Both the position numbers and the translations under genes were made by a program. The notes beneath the pieces are model-generated. The model worked only from the letters and a program-made list of their open reading frames with translations, did no database searches and was not told the DNA's origin. From Flavobacterium frigoris PS1 (GTDB lineage: Bacteria; Bacteroidota; Bacteroidia; Flavobacteriales; Flavobacteriaceae), in the NCBI RefSeq assembly GCF_000252125.1, contig NZ_AHKF01000014.1:103786-167785 (forward strand): a DNA stretch of 64,000 nt, in the 5' to 3' direction. Position 1 is the first letter of the stretch. The number at the start of each line of letters is the position of its first letter. Of the stretch, positions 1-10,007 are shown piece by piece.

Positions 1-1438
1 TGTCACGAATTATAAATTGCTCGAATGATGCAATCGAATTGATTATTCTATTTAGTAGATAGATTCCCCATTCCAATGGCTTGGAGAGAAAAAGTGGGAT
101 AAAGTTAAAAGCAGCTAAGACCATAACCAATACTCCTAAAATCATTAAAACACTCAATAATGGTATAATGACTAGGTTTGTTATAAAAAACAAACCAGGG
201 AACTGATGAAAGTAGTAGATACTCAAAGGTAAAGTTCCTATCTGGGCTGCGAATGAAACGGTGAGTATTCCCCACATATATCCAAAGGCTTTTGTTTTAG
301 GGGTCCATATAGAGGCAAGAAGTGGTTGGAACCAAATTATAAAAAACAAAGCAATATAGCTTAGCTGGAAGCCCACGTCAAAGAGAAAAGAAGGTTGGAA
401 AAGCAATATGAGAAAGATCGATACTAATATTGTGTGATAGATGTTGACGCTTCTCCTCAAATGATATCCTATGGCTACAAACGAAAACATAGTGACAGAA
501 CGCACTACTGATGTTGCTAATCCTGCTATTAACGCAAACGAGCATAACGAGAAGAGAATAAGGCTTAGTTTTAAAAGGCTACCTTTTCGTGTATTCGGAA
601 TCGGTTTTAGGACAAAAGTAATAAAGAGTAAAATAAAGCCGATGTGTAGCCCGGAAACAGACAAAATATGTATGGCGCCTGCATATTGGTAATCTTGTAT
701 GATTTCGGGAGAAATGTCTTGTTTCTGTCCCAAAATTAACGCTATGGCTACGTTTAATTCTCTTTTATTGAAATTGCTTTTTTGTAGATTGTGAATGATA
801 GTAGTTCTTAGTTTAGAACTATAATACCAAATGTCTTTTTTATACTCTGAACCTATGCTGATTGACTCTTTATCTGAATACAGCTGTGCATAAATCTGTT
901 TCTTTTGTAGATAGGCGCTATAATCAAATTGATTTGGATTATTTGGTGGTTTATTTTTATAGGCAGTTCCTGTAATGTGAAGGAAAGTACCAGTTTCGAA
1001 TGGAAGAGTCAAGCTGTCTTTTCGTACATTTAAAAGTATTCTGCCAGAAGTAGTTTTATTGTCGATTTGATTAATCAATGCAATATAGCGATCGTTAGAA
1101 GTCGTGCTTTTTATTTTTTCTCTTATGACAACGGATAAATGATGGGGTTTGTCAAAAAAGCTACTTTCATTAATGTAATTGCTCTTTTTATAATAGTCTG
1201 TATGGATAATTTGTGTAGTGATACCTATAAAAAAAGACACTATAAAAGTGCCTATACCAAAATAAACAGTATTTGTAAACGTGTTTTTTTGTACAAAATA
1301 ACTAATCGCTAAGATAATTAGGCTAACGAACAGGGATCCAAATACTATGGTCAGTTCTGGTTTTAGATAGAAGGCGGCCAATATGCCCACTATAAAGCCA
1401 ATTGTGATTCGCGCTAATGGGAACTGCAGTACTTTCAT
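1..1438 (-). CDS. comEC: ComEC/Rec2 family DNA-uptake membrane protein (partial, C-terminus off window)
   Basis: An open minus-strand frame starts at ATG 1438 and runs without a stop through the left edge, so only about the first 479 residues are present. It begins with hydrophobic helices, then a soluble segment with an OB-fold-like DUF4131 region, then a long multi-helix part containing SVSGLHIG, the signature of the Competence domain of ComEC/Rec2. The family forms the inner-membrane channel that takes up single-stranded DNA in transformation; many non-competent Bacteroidota also carry it. The metallo-beta-lactamase-like C-terminal domain found in many members would lie outside the window. 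The NlpC/P60 gene lies upstream in the same direction. The family call is secure; whether the cell is competent cannot be told. Confidence 0.9.
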   Translation of the reverse strand, partial: MKVLQFPLARITIGFIVGILAAFYLKPELTIVFGSLFVSLIILAISYFVQKNTFTNTVYFGIGTFIVSFFIGITTQIIHTDYYKKSNYINESSFFDKPHHLSVVIREKIKSTTSNDRYIALINQIDNKTTSGRILLNVRKDSLTLPFETGTFLHITGTAYKNKPPNNPNQFDYSAYLQKKQIYAQLYSDKESISIGSEYKKDIWYYSSKLRTTIIHNLQKSNFNKRELNVAIALILGQKQDISPEIIQDYQYAGAIHILSVSGLHIGFILLFITFVLKPIPNTRKGSLLKLSLILFSLCSFALIAGLATSVVRSVTMFSFVAIGYHLRRSVNIYHTILVSIFLILLFQPSFLFDVGFQLSYIALFFIIWFQPLLASIWTPKTKAFGYMWGILTVSFAAQIGTLPLSIYYFHQFPGLFFITNLVIIPLLSVLMILGVLVMVLAAFNFIPLFLSKPLEWGIYLLNRIINSIASFEQFIIRD

Positions 1439-1480
1439 AGTTCTAAGGTACAGATTTTTAGCAAGCTAAAATTTATTTTT

Positions 1481-1999
1481 TTATTCTAAAATTCGACTGA
1501 GCTGAGCAAACGTATTTTTGTAGTATGACTGTTTGGTAGAAGAAATAATGACCCCTTTTGAGGTGGAGCTGTGTATGAACTTTATTTCATCATTGTTAGC
1601 CTCGATTACTATCCCAACATGATTTATTTTTGACCGGTTATTCGTCTTGAAGAATATTAAATCACCCTTTTTAGCTTCGTCAGTATTTTTTCCTAGATCG
1701 GTTCCGGCCTTTGCCTGTTCTGCTGAAGTTCTAGGAAGTTCTATGTCAAACTCGCTAAAGGTTGAATACACCAAGCCTGAACAATCATAGCCAGATTTAG
1801 TTGTTCCTGCATATTTGTATTTAACCCCGATATTTTTTGATGCCGAGTCTACTATTTCGTCAATGAGTTTGTTCGTTTTTCGGCCGTTTATATTCGTATT
1901 GTTTGTTGCGTTCTTCTCTTTAGTAGTTACTATTGGCGAGGACGATTTACAGGAAGTAAATAAGACAAGTAATAATGATATGTATAGTAGTTGTTTCAA
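1481..1999 (-). CDS. NlpC/P60 family cell-wall hydrolase, lipoprotein
   Basis: This 172-residue protein starts with a lipoprotein signal (hydrophobic run ending LFTSC, Cys17), so it is probably anchored in a membrane facing the periplasm. The rest is one NlpC/P60 cysteine-peptidase domain: YDCSGLVY holds the catalytic Cys, HVGIV the first His and FIHSS the third polar position. The family cleaves peptidoglycan stem peptides, usually at the gamma-D-Glu-to-diamino-acid bond. It lies 26 bases downstream of lpxB and in the same direction, so co-transcription is possible. Substrate is inferred from family only. Confidence 0.88.
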   Translation of the reverse strand: MKQLLYISLLLVLFTSCKSSSPIVTTKEKNATNNTNINGRKTNKLIDEIVDSASKNIGVKYKYAGTTKSGYDCSGLVYSTFSEFDIELPRTSAEQAKAGTDLGKNTDEAKKGDLIFFKTNNRSKINHVGIVIEANNDEIKFIHSSTSKGVIISSTKQSYYKNTFAQLSRILE

Positions 2000-2025
2000 A
2001 AGAGAGAGTTGGGGATTGTTAAATG

Positions 2026-3138
2026 TTATTTTAAATCAGCGACTATCAAAGCAGCGGTTTTTTCACTAGCGCCTATACCACCTAATTTTTTTTCTAGTAG
2101 ATCGTATTGTTGCAACAGTTGTTTACGGTAGTTAGGCTCCAATATTTTTTGTAATTCTCGTCGAATGTTTTTTGTATTGAAATCTTCTTGGATTAATTCG
2201 GTTACCACTTCTTCATCCATGATTAAATTGACAAGCGAAATGTATTTTAATGTGATAATGCGTTTTGCAATTTGGTATGAAGCCCAGCTGCCTTTATAAC
2301 AAACCACTTCAGGTACTTTGAAAAGAGCTGTTTCTAGTGTAGCTGTTCCAGAGGTAACTAATGCTGCAGTTGCAATTTTTAATAAATCATAGGTTTTATT
2401 AGATATGAATTTGATGTTGTTAGTAGAAATGAATTTTTCGTAGAAAGAGTATTCTTGACTTGGCGCTCCCGCAATCACAAATTGATATTCAGGAAAATCA
2501 TCTACAACACTCAACATTACAGAAAGCATTTTTGTAATTTCTTGTTTACGGCTACCGGGAAGTAAAGCAATAATGGGTTTGTCATTCAATTGATTCTCAT
2601 CCTTAAAAACAATTGGGTCAACTATCGCTTGGTTATGAATAGCATCTATTAAAGGATGCCCTACAAATTCTACTGGAAATTTATGTTTGTTTTCATAGAA
2701 TTCTTTTTCGAATGGTAAAATGACATACATTTTATCGACATCTCGTTTGATTTCGGTAATTCTACTTTCTTTCCAAGCCCATATTTGTGGAGAAATATAA
2801 TAATGTGTCTTGATGCCTAGTTCTTTTGCCCATTTAGCGATGCGCATATTAAAGCCAGGATAGTCAATAAATATAATTACATCAGGTTTAAATTCTAAGA
2901 TATCTTTTTTGCAAATCTTAATGTTACCTAAGATGGTTTTCAAATTAAATAGCACTTCGACAAAGCCCATGAAAGCTAATTCTCGATAATGCTTCACCAT
3001 AACACCGCCCGTTCCTTGCATTAAATCACCACCCCAAAATCGGATGTCTGCATCTTTGTCTTCCTTAAATAAGGCTTTCATCAAATTAGAACCATGCAGA
3101 TCGCCCGATGCCTCTCCGGCTATAATGTAGTATTTCAT
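2026..3138 (-). CDS. lpxB: lipid-A-disaccharide synthase
   Basis: This 370-residue protein has the usual length of LpxB, the GT19 glycosyltransferase that joins UDP-2,3-diacylglucosamine and lipid X to form the lipid A disaccharide on the cytoplasmic face of the inner membrane. The N-terminus carries GEASGDLHG, the diagnostic family motif, and the middle has LLPGSRKQEI, the conserved nucleotide-sugar binding segment. The start ATG gives a standard N-terminus (MKYYIIAGEASG). It lies just downstream of a small membrane-protein gene and surE, an arrangement consistent with one minus-strand transcript surE-TM protein-lpxB-nlpC. Confidence 0.96.
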   Translation of the reverse strand: MKYYIIAGEASGDLHGSNLMKALFKEDKDADIRFWGGDLMQGTGGVMVKHYRELAFMGFVEVLFNLKTILGNIKICKKDILEFKPDVIIFIDYPGFNMRIAKWAKELGIKTHYYISPQIWAWKESRITEIKRDVDKMYVILPFEKEFYENKHKFPVEFVGHPLIDAIHNQAIVDPIVFKDENQLNDKPIIALLPGSRKQEITKMLSVMLSVVDDFPEYQFVIAGAPSQEYSFYEKFISTNNIKFISNKTYDLLKIATAALVTSGTATLETALFKVPEVVCYKGSWASYQIAKRIITLKYISLVNLIMDEEVVTELIQEDFNTKNIRRELQKILEPNYRKQLLQQYDLLEKKLGGIGASEKTAALIVADLK

Positions 3139-3222
3139 TTTTTAAGGATGTAAGTTGGTAATTTGATTTCTGTAAACAAAATTAGTTATTGCATGTACAG
3201 GAATCAAACTATTGGGCTTTTT

Positions 3223-3495
3223 TTAAATAAGCAAAGTAAATATCGCAATCAAAATCACTGCTAAAATGATACCTCGCGCCATCATTTCCTTATTCAATTT
3301 CAATAGAACTGCAAATAGTACTAAATCTAGAATGCTGCCGAGGGTAATTAATTTGCCGAGAGAACCTTGAGCTCTCATCGTTTGTGCGCCAGTCGTAAAA
3401 TCAAAATCAGTAAATAGTTTGATAAAAAGGTAGCTACCTAATAAAGAAGCTAAAAGACCGACCATGAATCCTATTAGTATGTCCCTTTTATTCAT
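3223..3495 (-). CDS. small membrane protein, function unknown
   Basis: About 90 residues with three probable membrane helices (MNKRDILIGFMVG..., a middle helix, and a C-terminal helix ending FTLLI). I place the start at ATG 3495 because it overlaps the surE stop by 8 bases, a pattern typical of translational coupling; a longer frame from 3528 would lie further inside surE. No catalytic motif is visible and I do not recognise a named family. Its position between surE and lpxB suggests an envelope role, but that is only context. Confidence 0.75.
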   Translation of the reverse strand: MNKRDILIGFMVGLLASLLGSYLFIKLFTDFDFTTGAQTMRAQGSLGKLITLGSILDLVLFAVLLKLNKEMMARGIILAVILIAIFTLLI

Positions 3496-4267
3496 TCCAT
3501 TTCCAAGTGTTGAGTAAAGGTGTAGCATGATAGGCAGTCAAATCGAATTGAACGGGAACCACGGATACATAGCCGTTTGCAAGAGCCCACTCGTCTGTGT
3601 CTTCTCCTTTGTCTTGGTTTACGAACTCGCCAGCAAGCCAATAATAGTCTCTTCCTTGGGGTGTTTGTCGCTTATCGAATTTTTCAACCCACATGGCTTT
3701 AGCCTGACGGCAAATTTTTATTCCTTTTATGTTTTCTTTTGTCAGTTTTGGGAAATTTACATTTAAAACGACTCCTTGTGGCAATTTGTTTTCCAGTGTT
3801 TCTACGGTGATTTTTCGAATAAAAGGCTTCATAGTTTCAAAATCAGCATTCCAGTCAAAATCCAAAAGTGAAAAACCTATTGCTGGAATTCCTTCAATAC
3901 CTGCTTCGACAGCAGCACTCATTGTTCCAGAATAAATTACATTTATGGAAGAATTTGATCCGTGATTGACTCCCGAGACACAAAGATCTGGTTTTCTTTT
4001 TAGGATTTCATTTACTGCTAATTTTACGCAATCGACAGGAGTTCCGCTACAACTGTATTCAGTAATTACGTCATTTTCCTTTGATAATTTGTTTAAATAT
4101 AAAGTGTTATTTGTAGTTATGGCATGACCCATTGCACTTTGAGGTTTGTCAGGTGCAACTACTATAATCTCGCCAATCTCGGCCATTACGTCAATTAATG
4201 CTCGAAGTCCAGGTGCCGAAACGCCATCATCATTAGTAATTAAGATTAAAGGTTTAACTTTGCTCAT
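3488..4267 (-). CDS. surE: 5'/3'-nucleotidase SurE
   Basis: The 259-residue protein has the SurE phosphatase hallmarks: TNDDGVSAPG near the start (metal-binding Asp13 and Asp14), SGTPVDCV and SGVNHGSN. The family dephosphorylates nucleoside 5'- and 3'-monophosphates in the cytoplasm and is linked to stationary-phase survival. Its last 8 bases overlap the start of the small membrane-protein gene, so the two are probably translated together. Confidence 0.96.
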   Translation of the reverse strand: MSKVKPLILITNDDGVSAPGLRALIDVMAEIGEIIVVAPDKPQSAMGHAITTNNTLYLNKLSKENDVITEYSCSGTPVDCVKLAVNEILKRKPDLCVSGVNHGSNSSINVIYSGTMSAAVEAGIEGIPAIGFSLLDFDWNADFETMKPFIRKITVETLENKLPQGVVLNVNFPKLTKENIKGIKICRQAKAMWVEKFDKRQTPQGRDYYWLAGEFVNQDKGEDTDEWALANGYVSVVPVQFDLTAYHATPLLNTWKWNE

Positions 4268-4470
4268 TGTTGTATTTTTTAGTAGGATTAATGTTGTCAG
4301 GGATAAGGTAATTTATGCAGCGAAGCATATTTGTAACAAAGAAAACAAAATTTATTAACTTGAAAGATTAAAGCCAAAACAAAAAAAACAATTTATATCT
4401 TTAACAAAAATTTATGTGGGCCCTGCTAACGGTGGCATAGTTTTTAACGTACATTAGTTTAAAAATTTGG

Positions 4471-6729
4471 ATGAATACAATTATTAGTTTTATGAAAAGA
4501 AATTATAAAATACTTCTTGCAATTGTTGTCTTATCGGTAACATTATTTGCATTTAAAATGAAATCAGGAGTAGATTCTAATCCTGATAAAGACAAGTTGC
4601 TTTTAGAATTGTTGACTTTTGTGATTGAAAAAGGGCATTACGATCCTGCAACTATAGATGATACATTTTCTAAAGGAATATACAAGGACTATATTCAAGC
4701 GTTAGATCCATCAAAACGGTTTTTCTTGCAGTCAGATATCGATGAATTTTCAAAATTTGAAACTGAGTTGGACGACCAATTGTTGAATAAAGACTTGACA
4801 TTTTTTAGTCTTACGTATGATCGTTTGATGAAAAGAATGGAAGAAAGTAAAAAGATATACAAAGGAATTTTAGATACTCCTTTTGACTATACTGTAGACG
4901 AGAGTTTTAATACTGATTATGAAAAAGCACCTTATTCTAAAAATGTGTCAGAGCTTACTGAAAGATGGAGGAAACAAATCAAATTATCAACTTTGTCTTC
5001 TTTGACAGATCGTTTAAAAATTCAAGAAAATAAAGGCAATGTTGATAAGGACAGTCTATCACACGATAGTAAAACAGAAAATGTAATCGATAATAAGTTA
5101 GAAAAAATAAAACTGCAAGAAGAGGCTGACAATAGTAAGCCTAAAACTTTTGTGGAATTAGAAAAAGAAACTCGTGATAATGCTAAGAAATCATTAGATG
5201 AGTACTTTGGTTTTATGAATGATTTAGATCGGGATGATTGGTTTTCAGTTTATATTAATTCGATAACAGCTCGTTTTGATCCACATACGAATTATTTTGC
5301 ACCGGAAGAAAAAGAACGTTTTGACGTTAGCATGAGCGGGAAATTGGAAGGTATTGGAGCCCGTCTTCAAAAGAAAAATGATTTCACCGAGATTTCAGAG
5401 CTTATTTCCGGAGGTCCAGCTTGGAGAGGAAAACAACTTGAAGCGGGAGATTTAGTAATGAAAGTAGCTCAAGGAAATGGTCAGGCTGTTGATGTCGTTG
5501 GGATGCGTCTTGATGATGTTGTTAAAAAAATTAAAGGACCTAAAGGTTCTGAAGTTCGTCTTACCGTAAAAAAAGTGGACGGTACAATTAAAATTATTTC
5601 TATAATAAGAGATATTGTTGAGATTGAAGAAACCTATGCTAAATCTAGTGTGGTTAACAAAAACGGATTAAAATACGGAGTGATTTATTTGCCTAAGTTT
5701 TATATTGATTTTGAAAACAGAGACGGTAGAGATGCAGGAAAAGACATTGCTTTAGAAGTTGAAAGGTTGAAAAAAGCCGGTGTTAATGGAATTGTCTTAG
5801 ATGTTCGTGATGATGGGGGAGGTTCGCTTTCAACTGTTGTAGACATTGCAGGATTGTTTATAGAGCAAGGTCCAATCGTTCAAATTAAATCTGCAGGAAG
5901 AAAAAAAGAAGTTCTTTTTGATAGAGACAAGAAGATTGAATGGGATGGTCCGTTAGTAATAATGGTAAATAGTTTCTCAGCTTCGGCTTCAGAAATATTG
6001 GCTGCGGCAATTCAAGATTATAAAAGGGGAATTATCGTAGGTAGTAAACAAACGTACGGTAAGGGAAGTGTACAAAATGTGATTGATTTAAATCAATTTG
6101 TACGTAGCAGTGATGTAGGTGATTTAGGTGCATTAAAAACTACAACTCAAAAATTTTATAGAATTAACGGCGGTTCTACTCAGTTAGAAGGAGTGAGTAG
6201 CGATATTGTGATGCCAGATAGATATGCTTATTTAAAAATGGGGGAGCGTGATATTGATAATGCGATGCCATGGGATAAAATAGAGCCTGCAGAATATACT
6301 GTTTGGGACAAAACAACTAATTTTAATAAAGCAATTGTAAATAGTAAAAAACGTATTGAGCAAAACCCGCAATTTAAATTGATTGAGGAAAATGCAAAAT
6401 GGATTGACAGTCGTAGTGAGGATAATACCTATAGTTTGAATATGGAAAAATTCAAATTGGCACAAAATGCGATCGAAGAAACGGCTAAAAAATACAAGCC
6501 TATTTCAAAATATAAAAATGCTTTACAGTTTGCTTCTTTGCCTTATGAGGTATTGGAAACTACTAAGGACAGTATCTTAAAAGAAAAGCGCGACAGATGG
6601 CATGAAAGCTTGTCTAAAGACGTTTATGTTGAAGAAGCATTAAATGTATTGGATGATTTGCAATCTACAGTTGGTTTTAAAAAGAACCTTCCAGCTAAAA
6701 TAAAAAAAGAAAAACTAGCGAAATCATAA
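4471..6729 (+). CDS. carboxy-terminal processing (tail-specific) protease, S41 family
   Basis: The 752-residue protein matches the long Tsp/Prc type of S41 proteases. It has an N-terminal signal or anchor helix, a long helical lid region, a PDZ domain (about 280-370) and the catalytic domain with FSASASE near 502-508 and YGKGSVQ near 529-535; Ser505 and Lys531 are the likely dyad. The C-terminal third matches the extension of Prc (DUF3340 type). The enzyme degrades or trims periplasmic proteins recognised by their C-termini. The start may instead be ATG 4492 (MKRNYKILL), which gives a more typical signal sequence. The permease gene follows after 16 bases. Confidence 0.94.
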   Translation: MNTIISFMKRNYKILLAIVVLSVTLFAFKMKSGVDSNPDKDKLLLELLTFVIEKGHYDPATIDDTFSKGIYKDYIQALDPSKRFFLQSDIDEFSKFETELDDQLLNKDLTFFSLTYDRLMKRMEESKKIYKGILDTPFDYTVDESFNTDYEKAPYSKNVSELTERWRKQIKLSTLSSLTDRLKIQENKGNVDKDSLSHDSKTENVIDNKLEKIKLQEEADNSKPKTFVELEKETRDNAKKSLDEYFGFMNDLDRDDWFSVYINSITARFDPHTNYFAPEEKERFDVSMSGKLEGIGARLQKKNDFTEISELISGGPAWRGKQLEAGDLVMKVAQGNGQAVDVVGMRLDDVVKKIKGPKGSEVRLTVKKVDGTIKIISIIRDIVEIEETYAKSSVVNKNGLKYGVIYLPKFYIDFENRDGRDAGKDIALEVERLKKAGVNGIVLDVRDDGGGSLSTVVDIAGLFIEQGPIVQIKSAGRKKEVLFDRDKKIEWDGPLVIMVNSFSASASEILAAAIQDYKRGIIVGSKQTYGKGSVQNVIDLNQFVRSSDVGDLGALKTTTQKFYRINGGSTQLEGVSSDIVMPDRYAYLKMGERDIDNAMPWDKIEPAEYTVWDKTTNFNKAIVNSKKRIEQNPQFKLIEENAKWIDSRSEDNTYSLNMEKFKLAQNAIEETAKKYKPISKYKNALQFASLPYEVLETTKDSILKEKRDRWHESLSKDVYVEEALNVLDDLQSTVGFKKNLPAKIKKEKLAKS

Positions 6730-6745
6730 GCGTAGCCTTCTTTAA

Positions 6746-7852
6746 ATGAATAACACCACACAATCTTTAACAGCTATTGCGCTCCATAAATTCAAAAAGA
6801 ATTTTTGGGGCGTTTTTAGTTTTGGGTTTATCCTAATTTTGCTTTTTATTTCCATTTTTGCCTATGTTTTGGCACCGGATAATTCAGAAAACGCAAACCA
6901 GATGCATTTGTCGATTCATTCAAAACCACCTGGTTTTACAGTGAATATATTGTCGATCCCACTTGATGGAATACCAGAGAAATCTTTTTCAAATTATTTT
7001 CTTGGTTTTCCTAATACAGTTACTGAGGTCGCAATTGAAAGTTACAAAATTATAGGCAACACCATCGAGTATGTCGAATATTCGGATGAGCCCTCTTTGA
7101 AAATCGTAAAACAGCTTGATTTGGATGCCTTTTCGGGCAAAGAATCTATTGCATCGGTCGAACAGGATTTGATTAAGAACCGAACGTTTTACCTTGGAAC
7201 AGATAAGTACGGAAGGGACTTACTAAGCAGAATGTTAATTGGTTCTAGAGTCTCAATTTCTATTGGGATTGTAGCGGTATTAATATCGCTAATTGTGGGG
7301 ATCTTTTTTGGAGCAATTGGTGGCTATTTTGGTGGTAAAGTAGATGCCCTTATTATGTGGCTTGTCAATATCATTTGGTCTATTCCTACACTTCTTTTAG
7401 TTATTGCGATTACTTTGGCTCTTGGGAAAGGGTTTTGGCAGGTTTTTGTGGCTGTTGGTTTAACGATGTGGGTCGAAGTGGCACGTGTGGTTAGAGGTCA
7501 GGTTATAAGTGTTAAGGAGATGCAATATGTAACTGCCGCAAGAGCACTTGGTTTTGGAGATTTCAGAATTATATTCAATCACATCTTACCTAATATTATG
7601 GCACCGGTAATTGTAATATCGGCAGCAAATTTTGCTTCAGCTATTTTAGTGGAAAGTGGATTGAGTTTTTTGGGTTTAGGTGCACAGCCTCCAATACCAA
7701 GTTGGGGAAGTATTATTAAAGATCACTACAGTTACATTATTCTTGGAAAACCATATTTGGCAATGGTTCCAGGCGTTGCAATAATGATGTTGACATTAGC
7801 TTTTATGATGATGGGAAATGCATTGCGTGACGCACTTGATGTAAAGGATTAA
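6746..7852 (+). CDS. ABC transporter permease, OppC/DppC type
   Basis: This 368-residue inner-membrane protein has an N-terminal helix (about 20-45), a large periplasmic segment of about 120 residues, then five helices typical of the peptide/nickel transporter permease family. The EAA loop that docks with the ATPase is visible as VTAARALGFGDF near 253. Oligopeptide or dipeptide import would be the default reading, but no partner permease (OppB), ATPase or binding protein is nearby, so the substrate is unknown. It follows the protease gene by 16 bases and may share its transcript. Confidence 0.88.
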   Translation: MNNTTQSLTAIALHKFKKNFWGVFSFGFILILLFISIFAYVLAPDNSENANQMHLSIHSKPPGFTVNILSIPLDGIPEKSFSNYFLGFPNTVTEVAIESYKIIGNTIEYVEYSDEPSLKIVKQLDLDAFSGKESIASVEQDLIKNRTFYLGTDKYGRDLLSRMLIGSRVSISIGIVAVLISLIVGIFFGAIGGYFGGKVDALIMWLVNIIWSIPTLLLVIAITLALGKGFWQVFVAVGLTMWVEVARVVRGQVISVKEMQYVTAARALGFGDFRIIFNHILPNIMAPVIVISAANFASAILVESGLSFLGLGAQPPIPSWGSIIKDHYSYIILGKPYLAMVPGVAIMMLTLAFMMMGNALRDALDVKD

Positions 7853-7882
7853 TAAGGTTTTGTTAACTTTAATATTTGTGAA

Positions 7883-8731
7883 ATGAAATGTAAAAATTTG
7901 TTTATTACATCACTTTTTCTAGTTGGTTTAACAATAAGTTCTTCTTGTAAAAGGGAATTCGATAGTGCTAATGATTATACTGGATTCAAAGATAGCTTGA
8001 TGGTGGAGGCTACTAACATTGGACTTGAAGATGTTGGTAACGATAAAAGCAAAACATTTGATTTCTTGCCAACGTCGACTACGGGGCAAATTATTAAGCA
8101 TGAGTATTATACGTTATCATATAGTGAAAAGGCAGAGCAGGCGGAATGGATTGCTTATGAGCTGAAGAAAAGATATCTGAAAAAGAATAATTTTCAAAAA
8201 CCGTTTTTTAATGAAGACTCTAAAGTAAAGACTGGTTCTGCTGATTGGAGAAATTATAAATCATCAGGTTATGACAAAGGCCATCTTTGTCCAGCGGCTG
8301 ATATGGGATTTGATAATAGTGCTTATAATGATACTTTTTTGACATCAAATATATCGCCACAGGATCATGATTTTAATGCTGGAGTTTGGAATAGACTAGA
8401 ACAAAAAGTGCGTTATTGGGCGTCTATGTATAATGGAGTATATGTTGTTACTGGCGGTATTTTAGGAAATAAAATTGGAACAATAGGAGATGAGGCAGTT
8501 GTTGTACCTAGATTTTTTTATAAAGTTTTATTAGATAATTCAAACGGTGAATATAAAATGATCGCTTTTTTAGTGCCTAATAAAAAAAGCGATAGACCTT
8601 TATATAACTTTGTTGTTTCTGTGGATAGCTTGGAAAAAATGACAGGAATTGATTTTTTTCCTAATTTGGAAGACAAAATTGAAAATAGTTTAGAAAAGAC
8701 AAATGATTATAAAGCATGGCTTTTTAACTAA
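7883..8731 (+). CDS. DNA/RNA non-specific endonuclease, secreted lipoprotein
   Basis: The 282-residue protein begins with a lipoprotein signal (TISSSC, Cys22), placing it outside the cytoplasm. The nuclease domain of the NUC1/NucA ββα-metal family follows, with DKGHLCPAADM (the DRGH-type motif; catalytic His134) and the downstream metal-binding Asn region (WNRLEQ). Members cut single- and double-stranded DNA and RNA, usually for nutrient scavenging. It lies 30 bases after the permease gene and converges with rodA. Confidence 0.92.
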   Translation: MKCKNLFITSLFLVGLTISSSCKREFDSANDYTGFKDSLMVEATNIGLEDVGNDKSKTFDFLPTSTTGQIIKHEYYTLSYSEKAEQAEWIAYELKKRYLKKNNFQKPFFNEDSKVKTGSADWRNYKSSGYDKGHLCPAADMGFDNSAYNDTFLTSNISPQDHDFNAGVWNRLEQKVRYWASMYNGVYVVTGGILGNKIGTIGDEAVVVPRFFYKVLLDNSNGEYKMIAFLVPNKKSDRPLYNFVVSVDSLEKMTGIDFFPNLEDKIENSLEKTNDYKAWLFN

Positions 8732-8754
8732 TTTTCATTTAGAAGAATCGGTAT

Positions 8755-9990
8755 TTACCACTCATTTACTTTGTTGGCATCCATTTTTAGGAAGATAAAA
8801 AGTAAAATAGTAAAGCCCCACAATCCAGATCCCCCGTAGGAAAAGAATGGTAGTGGCACACCAATTGTGGGAAAAATTCCAATAACCATTGCGATATTCA
8901 CAAAGAAGTGGGTAAATAAAATACCGGCAACGCAGTACCCGTAAACTCTACTGAATTTTGTTTTTTGTCTTTCTGCCAGATAAATTACTCTTAGGAATAA
9001 GCCAACAAATAATGCGATTACCACTAAAGAGCCTGCAAAACCCCATTCTTCTCCTACAGTGGTAAAGATGTAATCCGTATGCTGTTCCGGTACAAATCCT
9101 CCTTTAGTTTGTGTTCCTTCAAGAAAACCTTTCCCTATCCATCCTCCGGAGCCTATGGCGATTTCAGATTGATTGGTGTTATATCCAATTCCTTTTAAAT
9201 CTACTGTTTTACCCAGCAAGATATTAAATCGATCGCGATGATGTTGCTTGAAAACATTTTGAAATACATAGTTTACGGACAAAACAAATCCTGACATTAC
9301 GGCAAAGAGAATTGCGCTTAAAACGATGTTTCTATCGGATAATCTTGATTTGAAATGGATAATAATAATGACTAGTAAAGCAATCAATATAACATATTGT
9401 GGCTCTAATAATAGGGTGAGCATAAAAAGTAAAATGGTAATGAACCCAGTCCAGATATACCATGCGGGTAATCCTTCTCGATACAGCACAATAAGAAATA
9501 CGCTATATATTAATGCACTTCCTGGATCGGGTTGCGGTAGGATAAGAAGGACTGGTAAAAATACGATTGCAAGTGCCTGGATCTGACGATTGACTTCTTT
9601 TAAGTTGATCTGGGAATCGCTTAAATACTTAGCTAGAGCAAGTGATGTAGCCGCTTTTGCAAATTCAGAAGGTTGGATTGTAAAGCTCCCGATTGCATAC
9701 CAACACCTTTGTCCCGCAATAGTTTTTCCAAAGAGAAACAAGCCTACCAATGATAATAGAGAAACTCCAAAGATTATACTGGCATATTTTTCATAAAATT
9801 TCCCGTCGATACCTAGAATAATGAAAATGAGAGGGATAGTCAATAATATAAATACAAATTGTTTTTGGTAGGTATCCTCAATAGAAGACAATGATGAGGA
9901 GTATATATTCAACCAACCCATTATTACTAATGCGCTGTATATAATAATACAAGTCCAGTCAAGGTTTTTCTTTATGCTTTGATTTTTCAT
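8755..9990 (-). CDS. rodA: rod shape-determining protein RodA, SEDS peptidoglycan polymerase
   Basis: This 411-residue protein has about ten membrane helices and the SEDS-family features: QPSEFAK, the PDPGSALI loop containing the Asp needed for glycosyltransfer, and FFSYGGSG near the end. With PBP2 it polymerises lipid II along the lateral wall during elongation. It is the last gene of the mreBCD-mrdA-rodA cluster, 17 bases after mrdA, which supports RodA rather than FtsW. Confidence 0.95.
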   Translation of the reverse strand: MKNQSIKKNLDWTCIIIYSALVIMGWLNIYSSSLSSIEDTYQKQFVFILLTIPLIFIILGIDGKFYEKYASIIFGVSLLSLVGLFLFGKTIAGQRCWYAIGSFTIQPSEFAKAATSLALAKYLSDSQINLKEVNRQIQALAIVFLPVLLILPQPDPGSALIYSVFLIVLYREGLPAWYIWTGFITILLFMLTLLLEPQYVILIALLVIIIIHFKSRLSDRNIVLSAILFAVMSGFVLSVNYVFQNVFKQHHRDRFNILLGKTVDLKGIGYNTNQSEIAIGSGGWIGKGFLEGTQTKGGFVPEQHTDYIFTTVGEEWGFAGSLVVIALFVGLFLRVIYLAERQKTKFSRVYGYCVAGILFTHFFVNIAMVIGIFPTIGVPLPFFSYGGSGLWGFTILLFIFLKMDANKVNEW

Positions 9991-10007
9991 TTGGAATGAA
10001 TCACTTA

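Noticed and set aside
471..692. Plus-strand frame of 73 residues near the left edge
   Set aside because: It lies antisense within the comEC reading frame, which shows clear family motifs.
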